DNA of 64,000 bases from Sporocytophaga sp. Lineage in GTDB: Bacteria > Bacteroidota > Bacteroidia > Cytophagales > Cytophagaceae. The DNA lies in NCBI GenBank assembly GCA_024707265.1, contig JANQAB010000003.1, positions 496,001-560,000 of the forward strand, in the 5' to 3' direction. The notes under the pieces are model-generated. The model made no database searches, had not been told where the DNA came from, and was given only the letters and a program-made list of their open reading frames with translations. Numbering within the stretch: the first letter of the stretch is position 1; every line of letters begins with the position of its first letter. The position numbers and the translations under genes are program-made. Of this stretch, positions 9,663-18,292 are shown piece by piece.

Positions 9663-10122
9663 TAATCTTTAAGCTATTATAAATGACTTTATTGTGGATT
9701 CGGAAGAATGCGGTCTCTTCTTCAATAAATACAAAATGATAAAATTGTACAGGTTAATCTATTACTCTATTAGTACTGTCTAAAGGAAAATAAGTAATCA
9801 GTTAGATGCTAAAAATATTTAACTATTCTGATATTGAATATAACTATGACAAAAAAATCATCCCTTTTTGCTATCCTTTTAAACTCTAAACCATAACTAT
9901 TTGGTAAAAAGACTTTTGCAATCCTCTAAATTCATCTTTTTTTTATTCAATTCGGATGTAAAGCAATTGTAATCCAGGCACTATTCAGAAAAAGCATAAA
10001 TTGAATTGGCCATAGTATATAATTGGAGAGAAAAGTATTTTTCAAAAAAATCCATTTTTAACAATTCACTGACAAGGAAAAAATACTTTATCTTGCCGCA
10101 CTATTATTCTATCAATACCAAA
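9663..10122. other. Intergenic region with no recognised gene
   Basis: About 460 bp of AT-rich sequence between divergent genes. The frame of the deoxyribosyltransferase is open back to 10006, but those extra residues do not resemble the family. I see no RNA gene or strong hairpin; it presumably carries the two divergent promoters. Confidence 0.5.
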
Positions 10123-10608
10123 ATGAAAATCTACCTTGCCGGACCTGATGTATTCAGGCAAAATGCAAAAGAGCACTTTGAAAAATTAAATAGTTTTCTT
10201 TCGCTGAAAGGGCATAAAGCCTTGATACCTTTAGACAATCAGATTGATCCGACAAAAGCCGAGCTGGTATGTGAACAGATCTTCAATGGGAATATCCAGA
10301 TGATAGAAATGGCTGATATTGTTGTAGCAAATATCGACCCTTTCCGCGGAGCCTGTATGGACGATGGTACTGCTTTTGAAATAGGGATGGCATTCGCTAG
10401 AAAGAAAAAAATATATGCCTACTGTACGGAACCAGAATGTACCATTCCGGAAACAACAAAAAAAATGTTTGACATCTCTAAACAGGCGGAATACAGTGAA
10501 ATAGAAGATTTTGGCCACTGCGTAAATTTCATGATACACTATGCAATAATTCAGTCAGGGGGTAAAATATACAGAACCTTTGAAGAATGTATTGAAGCGC
10601 TCGGTTAA
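10123..10608 (+). CDS. Nucleoside 2-deoxyribosyltransferase
   Basis: 161 residues from the ATG at 10123, which begins the family's first strand (MKIYLAGPDVF); the longer frame from 10006 adds 39 unrelated residues. Family signatures are MADIVVANIDPFRGACMDDG, containing the Asp pair that holds the ribose, and GTAFEIGMAFARKKKIYAY with the catalytic Glu. It transfers 2-deoxyribose between bases in nucleotide salvage and is expected in the cytosol. It converges with the MFS gene, ending 6 bp from that gene's stop. Confidence 0.85.
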   Translation: MKIYLAGPDVFRQNAKEHFEKLNSFLSLKGHKALIPLDNQIDPTKAELVCEQIFNGNIQMIEMADIVVANIDPFRGACMDDGTAFEIGMAFARKKKIYAYCTEPECTIPETTKKMFDISKQAEYSEIEDFGHCVNFMIHYAIIQSGGKIYRTFEECIEALG

Positions 10609-10614
10609 CAGTAA

Positions 10615-12042
10615 TTAATCCTCTGCAGCTTCCGGAACATTGAGGTAAGACAATACTGCTGCACTAATGACAAACAGTGTCAGCGCATAATAAACAAAGT
10701 GCATTCCGTAAACCTGGGCATGGTTGCTTAACTCCTCAATACCTGACGAATAAGCAATTTTCTTTCTGAAGGAATACCAGATGGCCGCTGCTATTGATAC
10801 TCCCATCAGAAGCCCTAAATTTCTCATAAAAGCAAGTGCACTACTTCCCACTCCACGAAGCTGTGCAGATACTGCATTTAAAGCTCTGGAGCTATTGGGG
10901 GATTGAAATAATCCAAATCCAAGACTAATTAAAGCGTTCCTCCAGACTATATGGTGCCAGTCCCAGTTTTCTGTAATAAAAGTAAAAGAAAAATAACCAG
11001 TAGCTGTAATCAATAGCCCTATAGTAGCAATAAATCGGGGACCTATTTTATCAGAGAGAAAACCTCCTATGGGCGCGACAATACTTAGAGTGGCCGGACC
11101 TGCAAGCAAAATAAAACCAGCCTGTTCCGGAGGATAATTCAAAATCTGCTGCAGGTAAAATGGCAGAATAAAAAAGTTTGCCCCTGTAGATGTAAAAGCC
11201 AGCCAGGCAGAAATAATTGAATAACTATAGTTTTTCCTTTTAAACAAAGCAAAATTGAGCATAGGGACCGGTGCTTTTTTCTGCCAAAAGAAAAAACAGG
11301 TTAGAAATATTACCCCTGCTATAAGATTCAATATCACAACCTTGTTGTTCCATCCGAAATCATCCAATGGCCCAAGATAAAGCCCAATCAGAAACAATAT
11401 CGCTCCGGCAAAAAACAACAATGCGCCAGGATAATCAAAATACTCTTTTTTCTTTTCAGCTCCGCCGGGAATATTTCTGAGCGTAAATACAACTGCAATA
11501 ATGCCTAGCGGGATATTTACAAAAAATATACTTTTCCATCCTAATGATCCCAGGAGAACTCCCCCCAACACAGGACCAAGACTGTTGCCGGTGGCGACAA
11601 TGGTACCTATTAAACCTAAAGCCTTCCCTCGGTCTTTGGGCTCGAAAACATTTGCAATGATCACAGGCCCAACAGCGAACAACATAGAAGCTCCTATTCC
11701 CTGAACTACTCTAAAGGCCGTCAGATACCATATTCCCGGGGCAACACCGCAGAGCAATGAGCCGAGTGTAAAGATTATAAAACCAGAAACATATACGGGC
11801 TTCGCCCCAATGATATCAGAAATCCTGCCCATGATCAGCAGGGTACTGGTTGTAGTAAGAAAATAAGAAATTACAATCCATTGAACAGCACTGCCTGCCT
11901 GAAGCTCCGTTTTAATCGTAGGAAGAGCAATATTAACAATACTTCCGTCAAGCGTAGCCATTAAAACCCCAAATGCTACATTGGCAAGGATAAGCCACTT
12001 ATTCTTGTATTTATTTTCTGGTATTTTCCCGATTTCTGTCAT
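10615..12042 (-). CDS. MFS drug exporter, DHA2 (EmrB/QacA) type
   Basis: 475 residues with about 14 hydrophobic helices. Characteristic motifs are LDGSIVNIALPTI in helix 1, GRISDIIGAKPVYVSGF (motif A, loop 2-3) and NSLGPVLGGVLLGSLGWKSI (motif C, antiporter signature) with VNIPLGI after helix 6. Members are proton-driven exporters of drugs or other amphipaths in the inner membrane. No adaptor or regulator adjoins it and the substrate cannot be predicted. Full length, with a standard ATG start. Confidence 0.88.
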   Translation of the reverse strand: MTEIGKIPENKYKNKWLILANVAFGVLMATLDGSIVNIALPTIKTELQAGSAVQWIVISYFLTTTSTLLIMGRISDIIGAKPVYVSGFIIFTLGSLLCGVAPGIWYLTAFRVVQGIGASMLFAVGPVIIANVFEPKDRGKALGLIGTIVATGNSLGPVLGGVLLGSLGWKSIFFVNIPLGIIAVVFTLRNIPGGAEKKKEYFDYPGALLFFAGAILFLIGLYLGPLDDFGWNNKVVILNLIAGVIFLTCFFFWQKKAPVPMLNFALFKRKNYSYSIISAWLAFTSTGANFFILPFYLQQILNYPPEQAGFILLAGPATLSIVAPIGGFLSDKIGPRFIATIGLLITATGYFSFTFITENWDWHHIVWRNALISLGFGLFQSPNSSRALNAVSAQLRGVGSSALAFMRNLGLLMGVSIAAAIWYSFRKKIAYSSGIEELSNHAQVYGMHFVYYALTLFVISAAVLSYLNVPEAAED

Positions 12043-12247
12043 TTAAAAAATTACTCATCCTGATCTGAGAAAATAGGCTCAATCGATTTTCTCCATACTA
12101 TTATAACGTCTAAGATGGGCAAATAGATAATTTAAAGGATAACTCCTGAACCTATCGGGGGAAAAACAAAAGCCACCTAATTATGAGACAACTTGGGGAT
12201 TTGCCTGAATAAAGAAGGCTTTTTTCAAAAATCAGTATTGTACAATT

Positions 12248-12508
12248 TTACAATGCTACAACCCCTTCAATTTTGGAAGCTTCCTTATAATATTGTAATA
12301 CGGAATCGCCTGAATCAACAGCGAAGGTAGATGTAACACTTACGTAATTGCCTTTCTGGGAATATTTTTTTTCAGTAATCCTCCCCTCAAAAATATCTAC
12401 TAACTCCTTTTCTTTATCGGTAGGAACAATAAACTTGAACATATAAATGGATGGCCATGACAATTTTTCAAGCCTTTCCTGTAAACCTTTAAATTTCTTA
12501 TCTTCCAT
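12248..12508 (-). CDS. DUF493 (YbeD-like) protein
   Basis: 86 residues. The sequence matches the small alpha/beta DUF493 family throughout (SWPSIYMFKFIVP, YSQKGNYVSVTSTFAVDS, then a terminal helix). The fold resembles regulatory ACT-like domains; the biochemical role is not established. It is divergent from the DUF2157 gene and separated from the MFS gene by about 205 bp with no further gene. Confidence 0.8.
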   Translation of the reverse strand: MEDKKFKGLQERLEKLSWPSIYMFKFIVPTDKEKELVDIFEGRITEKKYSQKGNYVSVTSTFAVDSGDSVLQYYKEASKIEGVVAL

Positions 12509-12575
12509 AAATTTGGTAACTGGAACTATTAAAATTGCGTTCCAAAAAACATGCTAAAAATCGTAAAACTTTCTC

Positions 12576-13557
12576 ATGCCTGAAAGAAAATTCATTTTAA
12601 ATACTTTGCTCACAGATGGAATCATTTCCAATGAAGACAAAGAAAAGGTCGAAAATTATGAGCAAAACAAGCTTTTTTTCGCTCTTCTGGGAAGTAAAAA
12701 CAATATTATACCTGGGTGTTTTACTTTTCTCGGCCGGTGCCGGTCTGATCATCTATTTGAATATTGACTCCATAGGTCACATTTCAATCATTTCCCTTAT
12801 CGGCCTTGCTTGTTTAGCGTGCTTCTATTACACATTCAGAAAAAGTGAATCCTTCTCCTTTAATGAAGTCATCAGCACTTCCACCTGGAATGATTATATT
12901 TTATTACTCGGGTGTCTGCTTTTTTTATCGCTTGAGACCTATTTACAAATTCAATACACTGTATTCGGAACACAATTTGGAACTGCCACGCTTATCCCAA
13001 CTCTTTTATTTTTCCTGCTTGCATACAGATTTGACAATAAAGGAGTTTTAAGCATGGCGATCACAGGTCTTGCCGGATGGGCAGGAATAGCAGTAACTCC
13101 GCGAGAGGTATTTGATGGATTGGATAACTTCTCTGACTACTCATACATATGGACAGCATTAGCTCTTGGCTGTTTTCTCAATTCCCTGGTCTTTGGACTT
13201 CAGAGAATCAATCTGAAAAATCATTTTGCATTTATTTATCTCAACTTTGCACTACATATTCTTTTCATTGCAGCATTGGCCGGTTTGTTTTCAGAAGTCA
13301 ACCACCTCCTATTTATACTTATTTTATTTTCAATTGGAGGAGTCTATTATTTCCAGGCGAGAAAACTTGAATCTTACTATTTCCTGCTTTTCATCATGAT
13401 ATATTTATATATAGGCATTACCTATATTATTTTCTATCTTATGTTTAAAGCCGGAGCAGGCCTGGAATTAGCTTACTTTGGATTTTTCTATTTCATCGGT
13501 AGTTGTGCCTTAGCTGTTTATCTAATCAAGAATCATAAAAGCCTGTTAAAAATATGA
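12576..13557 (+). CDS. DUF2157 membrane protein (one frame break)
   Basis: Two overlapping frames (from 12576 and ending at 13557) join into about 326 residues if one T is dropped from the T7 run at 12673-12679, giving the smooth family sequence EQNKLFSLFWEVKTILYLGV. The N-terminal 45 residues are the cytosolic helical DUF2157 head (LLTDGIISNEDKEKVENY), followed by eight or more membrane helices. The function of this family is unknown. The stop overlaps the start of the next gene by four bases (ATGA), indicating translational coupling. Confidence 0.75.
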
Positions 13558-14762
13558 TTACCTATAACAAAAAATCACTGGAGAATCTCAGACTTCTCAA
13601 GCAGGCTAAGGTATGGAAAGAAAAACAATTATTTTCTGAACCCACGTTTGATAAGATACAAGGAACTTATATAAATGATCTTTATACTCCTAATTTCTTT
13701 ATAAGGGTCGGCTTATTTCTCTTTACCTCTATATTAATAAGCGCTAGCCTCGGCCTTATCACTCTGATAACATTTTCTGACAGCAACGCTGATGTTGGGT
13801 TAACGTTCAGAATATTGATCTATGCTATCATTACAGGTTTCGCAACCGAGATGGTAATTAAAGAAAAAAAGTTTTTCAGAGCAGGCGTAGACGATGCTTT
13901 GCAATATGCCACGGTCGGTCTCTTTATAACTGCCATAACTATATTCATAGATAGTTTAAACCGCTATAATTATTATGATGAACCTTATTATAATGAGAAT
14001 GATAACATCATACAAGTACTTGCAATTGCTCTACCCATTCTCATTTTCTTTGCAACCCGTTATGTGGACCGGCTGATCACAGCTATGGCATTCGGAGTTC
14101 TGATCTACCTCATTTTTGATCTGGTCTCCAACTCAGGACCTATAGGTAAAGCCGTGTGCCCTTTTGCAATCTGCCTTACAACATTTCTTATCTATCAGCT
14201 TGTTAAAAGATATGCTTATGCTGAAAAATGGATAATCTGGAAGGACAATTTTAATATCATTGAATTGCTTTGTTTACTCACACTATACCTTTCCGTTAAT
14301 TACTTTATAGTAAGAGAACTTAATGCTGTGCTTAATAATGATTACTCAAGCGCGCAGATACCTTTGGCCTGGTTATTTTATGTAACTACAGCAACAATAC
14401 CCTTGCTATACATATATTTTGGGGTAACTAAAAAAGACAGATTACAGCTTCAGCTTGGCATGCTTCTGATTACTTTTGCGGTATTTACTTTTAAATACTA
14501 CTTCAGTCTTGGGCATCATGAAATAACAATTACACTTGCAGGAGTCTTTATGATTGGTGTTGCCTGGGTTGTGAATAAGCTTTTGAAAACTCCTAAAATA
14601 GGATTGACGGTAAATAAAGATGATTTAGAAAATGAATTCAACTTATCTGATGCAGAAGCTGTGGTAATTGCAGAGACATTGGGAAAAGGCTCAGCACAAC
14701 AAGATAATTTTGAATTTGGAGAAGGTAATTTCGGAGGTGGTGGTTCCGGAGGAAGGTTTTAA
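13554..14762 (+). CDS. Polytopic membrane protein with glycine-rich tail
   Basis: 402 residues. A cytosolic head of about 50 residues is followed by roughly ten hydrophobic helices between residues 53 and 350, and the protein ends in an acidic segment and a glycine tail (NFGGGGSGGRF). I do not recognise a catalytic domain. The start overlaps the upstream DUF2157 gene by four bases, so the two are almost certainly co-expressed and probably partner in the inner membrane. A glycine-rich end of this kind is also seen in TPM-domain (YgcG-like) proteins, but no TPM domain is present. Confidence 0.7.
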   Translation: MITYNKKSLENLRLLKQAKVWKEKQLFSEPTFDKIQGTYINDLYTPNFFIRVGLFLFTSILISASLGLITLITFSDSNADVGLTFRILIYAIITGFATEMVIKEKKFFRAGVDDALQYATVGLFITAITIFIDSLNRYNYYDEPYYNENDNIIQVLAIALPILIFFATRYVDRLITAMAFGVLIYLIFDLVSNSGPIGKAVCPFAICLTTFLIYQLVKRYAYAEKWIIWKDNFNIIELLCLLTLYLSVNYFIVRELNAVLNNDYSSAQIPLAWLFYVTTATIPLLYIYFGVTKKDRLQLQLGMLLITFAVFTFKYYFSLGHHEITITLAGVFMIGVAWVVNKLLKTPKIGLTVNKDDLENEFNLSDAEAVVIAETLGKGSAQQDNFEFGEGNFGGGGSGGRF

Positions 14763-14810
14763 TACATTCCTTTCTCTTCCATTAGAAGATTAAACATACT
14801 AGATCAACAA

Positions 14811-15701
14811 TCAGAAATTACTATTCGGGATAACAATCTTTACTGTTGTCCCTTTTTTCTCTCCGCTTGAAATAAAGAGCTCTCCCTGTAAATGTTCTAC
14901 AGCGCTTTGTACCAGAAATAACCCCATTCCACTCCCTTCAGACTTTTCACTTCCTCTGAAAAACATTTCTGTAACAAGACTGAGTACACCTTCTCTGATT
15001 CCATATCCATTATCTGTAATTGAAAAAGTAATGTGATCATGTGTTATATCCATGACGAAGGAAATTTCAAGCTGGGTGTTTCTTCCGAAAATAATGCTGT
15101 TTTCAAATATCTCTCTGAAGATAACATTCAGAATATCCGAATCTGAATTAAAATCTCTGTTTTCAGGAAGCTGGGTATGTATATCAGGGAACCGGTGAGC
15201 ATGGTTTTGGTAAAGTTTATCTTTAAACTCTGAAAAGAAAGTATCGAAATTTATTCTGGATATAATACTTTTTTCAGTTTTTAATCTCCCGAGAAATGAA
15301 AGCCCATCTAAAAGCTTGCTTAGCTTGCGCAAAGTCAGTCTCATTAAATTTGACATTTCCTTAATCTCTTCCTGATCATTGGTAAGTTCAATAAGATTAA
15401 GCAGACCTTCAGAAGTGCTTACCGGCCCTTTCATATCATGAGAAGCGCGATATAACAAGGCATTCAGCTGGTTATTGATAGCAAGAAGTTCTATTGTACG
15501 GTCAGCAACTATTTTCTCCAAAAGAAGATTTTGTTCCTTAATTTTTTCTTTGGCAAACTTAAGTTCCTGATTTAGACCACCCATATTTCGCAAAGTCATT
15601 CCGAACATATTTTCCTGAGTACTGATATGTTCTCTAAGTCTTGCGTTTTCTTTTTGTATTTCTAAAAATTGCTGATAATCAAAAGTCTGGGTTTCCTTCA
15701 T
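14811..15701 (-). CDS. Cytosolic sensor histidine kinase
   Basis: 296 residues with no membrane helix. Residues 10-75 form a coiled coil (ENARLREHISTQENMFG onward). The phosphoacceptor box is ASHDMKGPVST near residue 90, and the HATPase domain shows the N box (IFREIFENSIIFG), G1 (DNGYGIRE) and G2 (GSGMGLFLVQSA). It lacks a sensory domain, so input probably comes through the coiled coil or a partner. No response regulator is adjacent. Its phosphoacceptor half resembles that of the larger kinase at 25743-27716. Confidence 0.85.
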   Translation of the reverse strand: MKETQTFDYQQFLEIQKENARLREHISTQENMFGMTLRNMGGLNQELKFAKEKIKEQNLLLEKIVADRTIELLAINNQLNALLYRASHDMKGPVSTSEGLLNLIELTNDQEEIKEMSNLMRLTLRKLSKLLDGLSFLGRLKTEKSIISRINFDTFFSEFKDKLYQNHAHRFPDIHTQLPENRDFNSDSDILNVIFREIFENSIIFGRNTQLEISFVMDITHDHITFSITDNGYGIREGVLSLVTEMFFRGSEKSEGSGMGLFLVQSAVEHLQGELFISSGEKKGTTVKIVIPNSNF

Positions 15702-15793
15702 ACATATCTTTAAACCAATGCTCCTAATTACTGGTTTTGTCAGAAAAAGGATTCAAAATAAACTAAAAAATGTGGGTAAACTGAAAAAAAAGA

Positions 15794-15815
15794 GGTGACG
15801 GACTCCCCCGTCACC
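15794..15815 (-). terminator. Terminator-like hairpin in a divergent promoter region
   Basis: GGTGACGG (15794-15801) pairs with CCGTCACC (15808-15815); on the minus strand a run of T follows. It lies between the start codons of the minus-strand kinase and the plus-strand photolyase homologue, so it could only stop minus-strand transcripts before they reach the kinase gene. Confidence 0.55.
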
Positions 15816-15906
15816 AGTGTAAGCAGAGAGGAATGTAATTCCGAATTGCAAAAATAACGAATTAACCCGACTTCCTATTGCCTCTTTTCAACTTTTAAAA
15901 AACACT

Positions 15907-17367
15907 ATGAATCAAGCTTTTTTAATATTTCCTCATCAGTTATTTGAAATTAACTTTCATAGAAAAAAGAATCAGTTTATCTGTTTTGTAGAAGAGCCTT
16001 TACTTTTTAGCCAATATAAGTTTCATAAACAGAAACTTATATTTCACAGAGCCGGCATGAAAGCTTATGAGCGACAATTTTTATCAAAAGGATTTAATTG
16101 CATGTACTTTGACCGGGTAAAATTTTCTGATACTGAAGAGATATTTAAAGAGTTGGTAAAAAATAAAATCAATCAGATCACTTATATAGATCCTACAGAT
16201 GACTGGCTATCGAAAAGAATAGAAAAAAATGCGGCTATTAATGGAATCCAAACAACAGTGGAAGAATCTCCCATGTTTCTCAATACCAGGAGAGATCTTG
16301 AGGACTATTTTTCCGATAAGAGATTTTATATGGCAGATTTTTATTCTCATGAAAGAAAACGCCTTGACTTAATGATAGACGATGGAAAGCCTAGAGGGGG
16401 TAAATGGAGCTTTGATAATGACAACAGGAAAAAGCTGCCTAAAAATCATATACCTCCTACCATTCACTTTTCGCCTGCCAATGAATTTGTAAAGGAGGCG
16501 ATTGATTATATAGAAAAAAATTTCAGCAATAATCCCGGAGCTGCAACACCTTTTTTATACCCCACTACTCATAGCGAAGCACAAACATGGCTGGAATCCT
16601 TTTTAATTGAAAGACTAAGGTTGTTTGGAACGTATGAGGATGCCATCTCCTCCAGGCATCCGTTTATTTATCATTCGGTTTTAAGTCCACTCCTGAATTC
16701 AGGCTTGTTAACTCCTGTAGACGTTTTGGAAAAGATTATGGAACATCAAAATGAGGTTCCGATCAATGCATTAGAAGGCTTTATCAGGCAGATCACTGGC
16801 TGGAGAGAATACATGAGGGCTGTATATTTATTTAAAGGGAGGTATATCCGCACAGAAAATTATTTTGATCATAAAAGAAAACTACCTTCATCTTTCTGGG
16901 ACGCCTCCACAGGAATTTTGCCGGTTGACCATACCATTTCAAAAGTTCTTAGTAACTCCTATAGCCATCATATAGAACGCCTTATGATAATGGGAAACTT
17001 CATGCTTCTTTGTGAAACACATCCGGATGAAGTTTACAAATGGTTTATGGAAATGTATATTGACGCTTATGATTGGGTAATGGTACCTAATGTATATGGA
17101 ATGAGCCAGTTTGCTGCCGGCCAGGTCATTACTACCAAACCTTATATATCCGGTTCTAACTATATATTAAAAATGAGCGATTATCCCCGTGGACCATGGA
17201 CAGATATCTGGGACAGTTTATACTGGAGATTTATCGATTTACATAAAAAGAAATTCCAAAGCAATCCAAGAATGTCTTTAATGCTTAGACAACTTGAGAA
17301 AAAAGATAAGCGGACTATTAAAGGGTATTATGAAAAGGCGGATAAGTTTTTAAAAGCAGAAGGCTGA
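15907..17367 (+). CDS. Photolyase/cryptochrome of the FeS-BCP (PhrB) type, lacking cluster cysteines
   Basis: 486 residues. The N-terminal Rossmann part (FLIFPHQLFE) and FAD-binding helical part (EGFIRQITGWREYMRAVYLF, DAYDWVMVPNVYGMSQFA) identify the prokaryotic (6-4) photolyase/CryB group, which repairs UV lesions or senses blue light. Characterised members such as Agrobacterium PhrB bind a 4Fe-4S cluster through four cysteines. Here the first is serine (SYSHHIERL, about residue 353) and the segment that should hold the other three is shortened to SDYPRGPWTDIWDSLYWRF (about 424-442), with no cysteine. Only three cysteines occur in the protein, none at these places. Either a cluster-free photolyase or a repurposed photoreceptor. 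It converges with the terpene-cyclase gene. Confidence 0.85.
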   Translation: MNQAFLIFPHQLFEINFHRKKNQFICFVEEPLLFSQYKFHKQKLIFHRAGMKAYERQFLSKGFNCMYFDRVKFSDTEEIFKELVKNKINQITYIDPTDDWLSKRIEKNAAINGIQTTVEESPMFLNTRRDLEDYFSDKRFYMADFYSHERKRLDLMIDDGKPRGGKWSFDNDNRKKLPKNHIPPTIHFSPANEFVKEAIDYIEKNFSNNPGAATPFLYPTTHSEAQTWLESFLIERLRLFGTYEDAISSRHPFIYHSVLSPLLNSGLLTPVDVLEKIMEHQNEVPINALEGFIRQITGWREYMRAVYLFKGRYIRTENYFDHKRKLPSSFWDASTGILPVDHTISKVLSNSYSHHIERLMIMGNFMLLCETHPDEVYKWFMEMYIDAYDWVMVPNVYGMSQFAAGQVITTKPYISGSNYILKMSDYPRGPWTDIWDSLYWRFIDLHKKKFQSNPRMSLMLRQLEKKDKRTIKGYYEKADKFLKAEG

Positions 17368-17412
17368 AAGCAAAAAGCGGAAAGTGATAAGCTCAATGTA
17401 AATAGCTTAAAA
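17357..17412 (+). repeat. Array of 7-bp repeats (left arm, copy 1)
   Basis: From the last codons of the photolyase homologue onward the sequence steps in units of seven, mostly GCNNAAA (GCTGAAA, GCAAAAA, GCGGAAA, then GTGATAA and GCTTAAA). It is matched by an inverted array at 17512-17567. The same arrangement recurs at 58346-58565. Confidence 0.6.
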
Positions 17413-17511
17413 GGGAATAGTATCTCAATCTAAATTTCACTTAAAGCCCTATTAGGTAATTAAGAGATTTAAAATCAGATCTACTAATCACTCTGATGAA
17501 AAATTCAATAT

Positions 17512-17567
17512 TTTCTTTCAACTTTATACTTTTTGCTTTCAGTTTTATGCTTTATGCTTCTTATGCA
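17512..17567 (-). repeat. Array of 7-bp repeats (right, inverted arm, copy 1)
   Basis: Read on the minus strand this gives GCATAAA, GCATAAA, ACTGAAA, GCAAAAA, GTATAAA, GTTGAAA. It reaches the stop codon of the terpene-cyclase gene and pairs with the left arm over about 22 bases with three mismatches (17372-17393 against 17521-17542). The roughly 100 bp between the arms hold no gene. Confidence 0.6.
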
Positions 17568-18250
17568 GGAACGACGCTGATCTTACCATCTTTACTTCTC
17601 TCTCCCACCAGGCTATACTGCAAATATATGTACAACAGATCAAGGAATAATGTAATTGCACATAAAGCCATTAATCCTTTATATCCGGGAATATTCCAGA
17701 AATGATTATAAATCATTGCGGAACATCCTGCTGTACCAATCATTTTAAACCAGCCATTTGCTTTAGAAATTCCGAATTCCGGCTGCCTTATAATCTGATA
17801 GCAGTAAAATGCACTCATATAAGTGTTGATAAGATAAGCAGAGAAAGCTCCAAATCCGTCTGTGTCATGCTCAGGAATAAGAAAATACAAGCCAATCATC
17901 CAAAAGGCTAGTCCGAAAGCTGTAATTATAACTGACTGCTTTTTAAATGGCTCTAGCTGAAACTGTTTATGGCCATATTTAAAAATGCTATATATAATAA
18001 ATAAGTCCATAAAGAACCATATCCTGTACCCCCATTGAAAAAGCTCTCCCAAATTGGTATGAAAGCACCAGCTCCAGAGAAACTCCCATGAAAAGTTTGC
18101 AACTACTGCTGCTACCGGGATTTCTACTACCTTATGTTTAATGATATTTATAATTACGATGATGTAAACAAGAAACCAAAAAATACAGCATATCCCAAAC
18201 AAGCTTAAGTCCAAAGGACTATACACTTCAAGATTTAAAAGCTTTTCCAT
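17561..18250 (-). CDS. PaxB/Pyr4-like transmembrane terpene cyclase
   Basis: 229 residues with about seven hydrophobic helices and no signal peptide. Two features match the Pyr4/PaxB membrane terpene cyclases of fungal meroterpenoid and indole-diterpene pathways: NFSWEFLWSW at about residue 50-60 (family NFAWE, with the catalytic glutamate) and LFLDLLYIYLQY in the last helix (the conserved aspartate). The intermediate WGYRIWFFMDLFIIYSIFKY segment also fits the family. Such enzymes protonate and cyclise a prenyl chain or epoxide. The gene follows the FAD oxidoreductase by 42 bp on the same strand. The assignment rests on remembered motifs; a structural role without catalysis cannot be excluded. 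Confidence 0.6.
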   Translation of the reverse strand: MEKLLNLEVYSPLDLSLFGICCIFWFLVYIIVIINIIKHKVVEIPVAAVVANFSWEFLWSWCFHTNLGELFQWGYRIWFFMDLFIIYSIFKYGHKQFQLEPFKKQSVIITAFGLAFWMIGLYFLIPEHDTDGFGAFSAYLINTYMSAFYCYQIIRQPEFGISKANGWFKMIGTAGCSAMIYNHFWNIPGYKGLMALCAITLFLDLLYIYLQYSLVGERSKDGKISVVPA

Positions 18251-18292
18251 AATTATAAAAGATTTAAATGGTTAATTAAAAAATTCACATAG

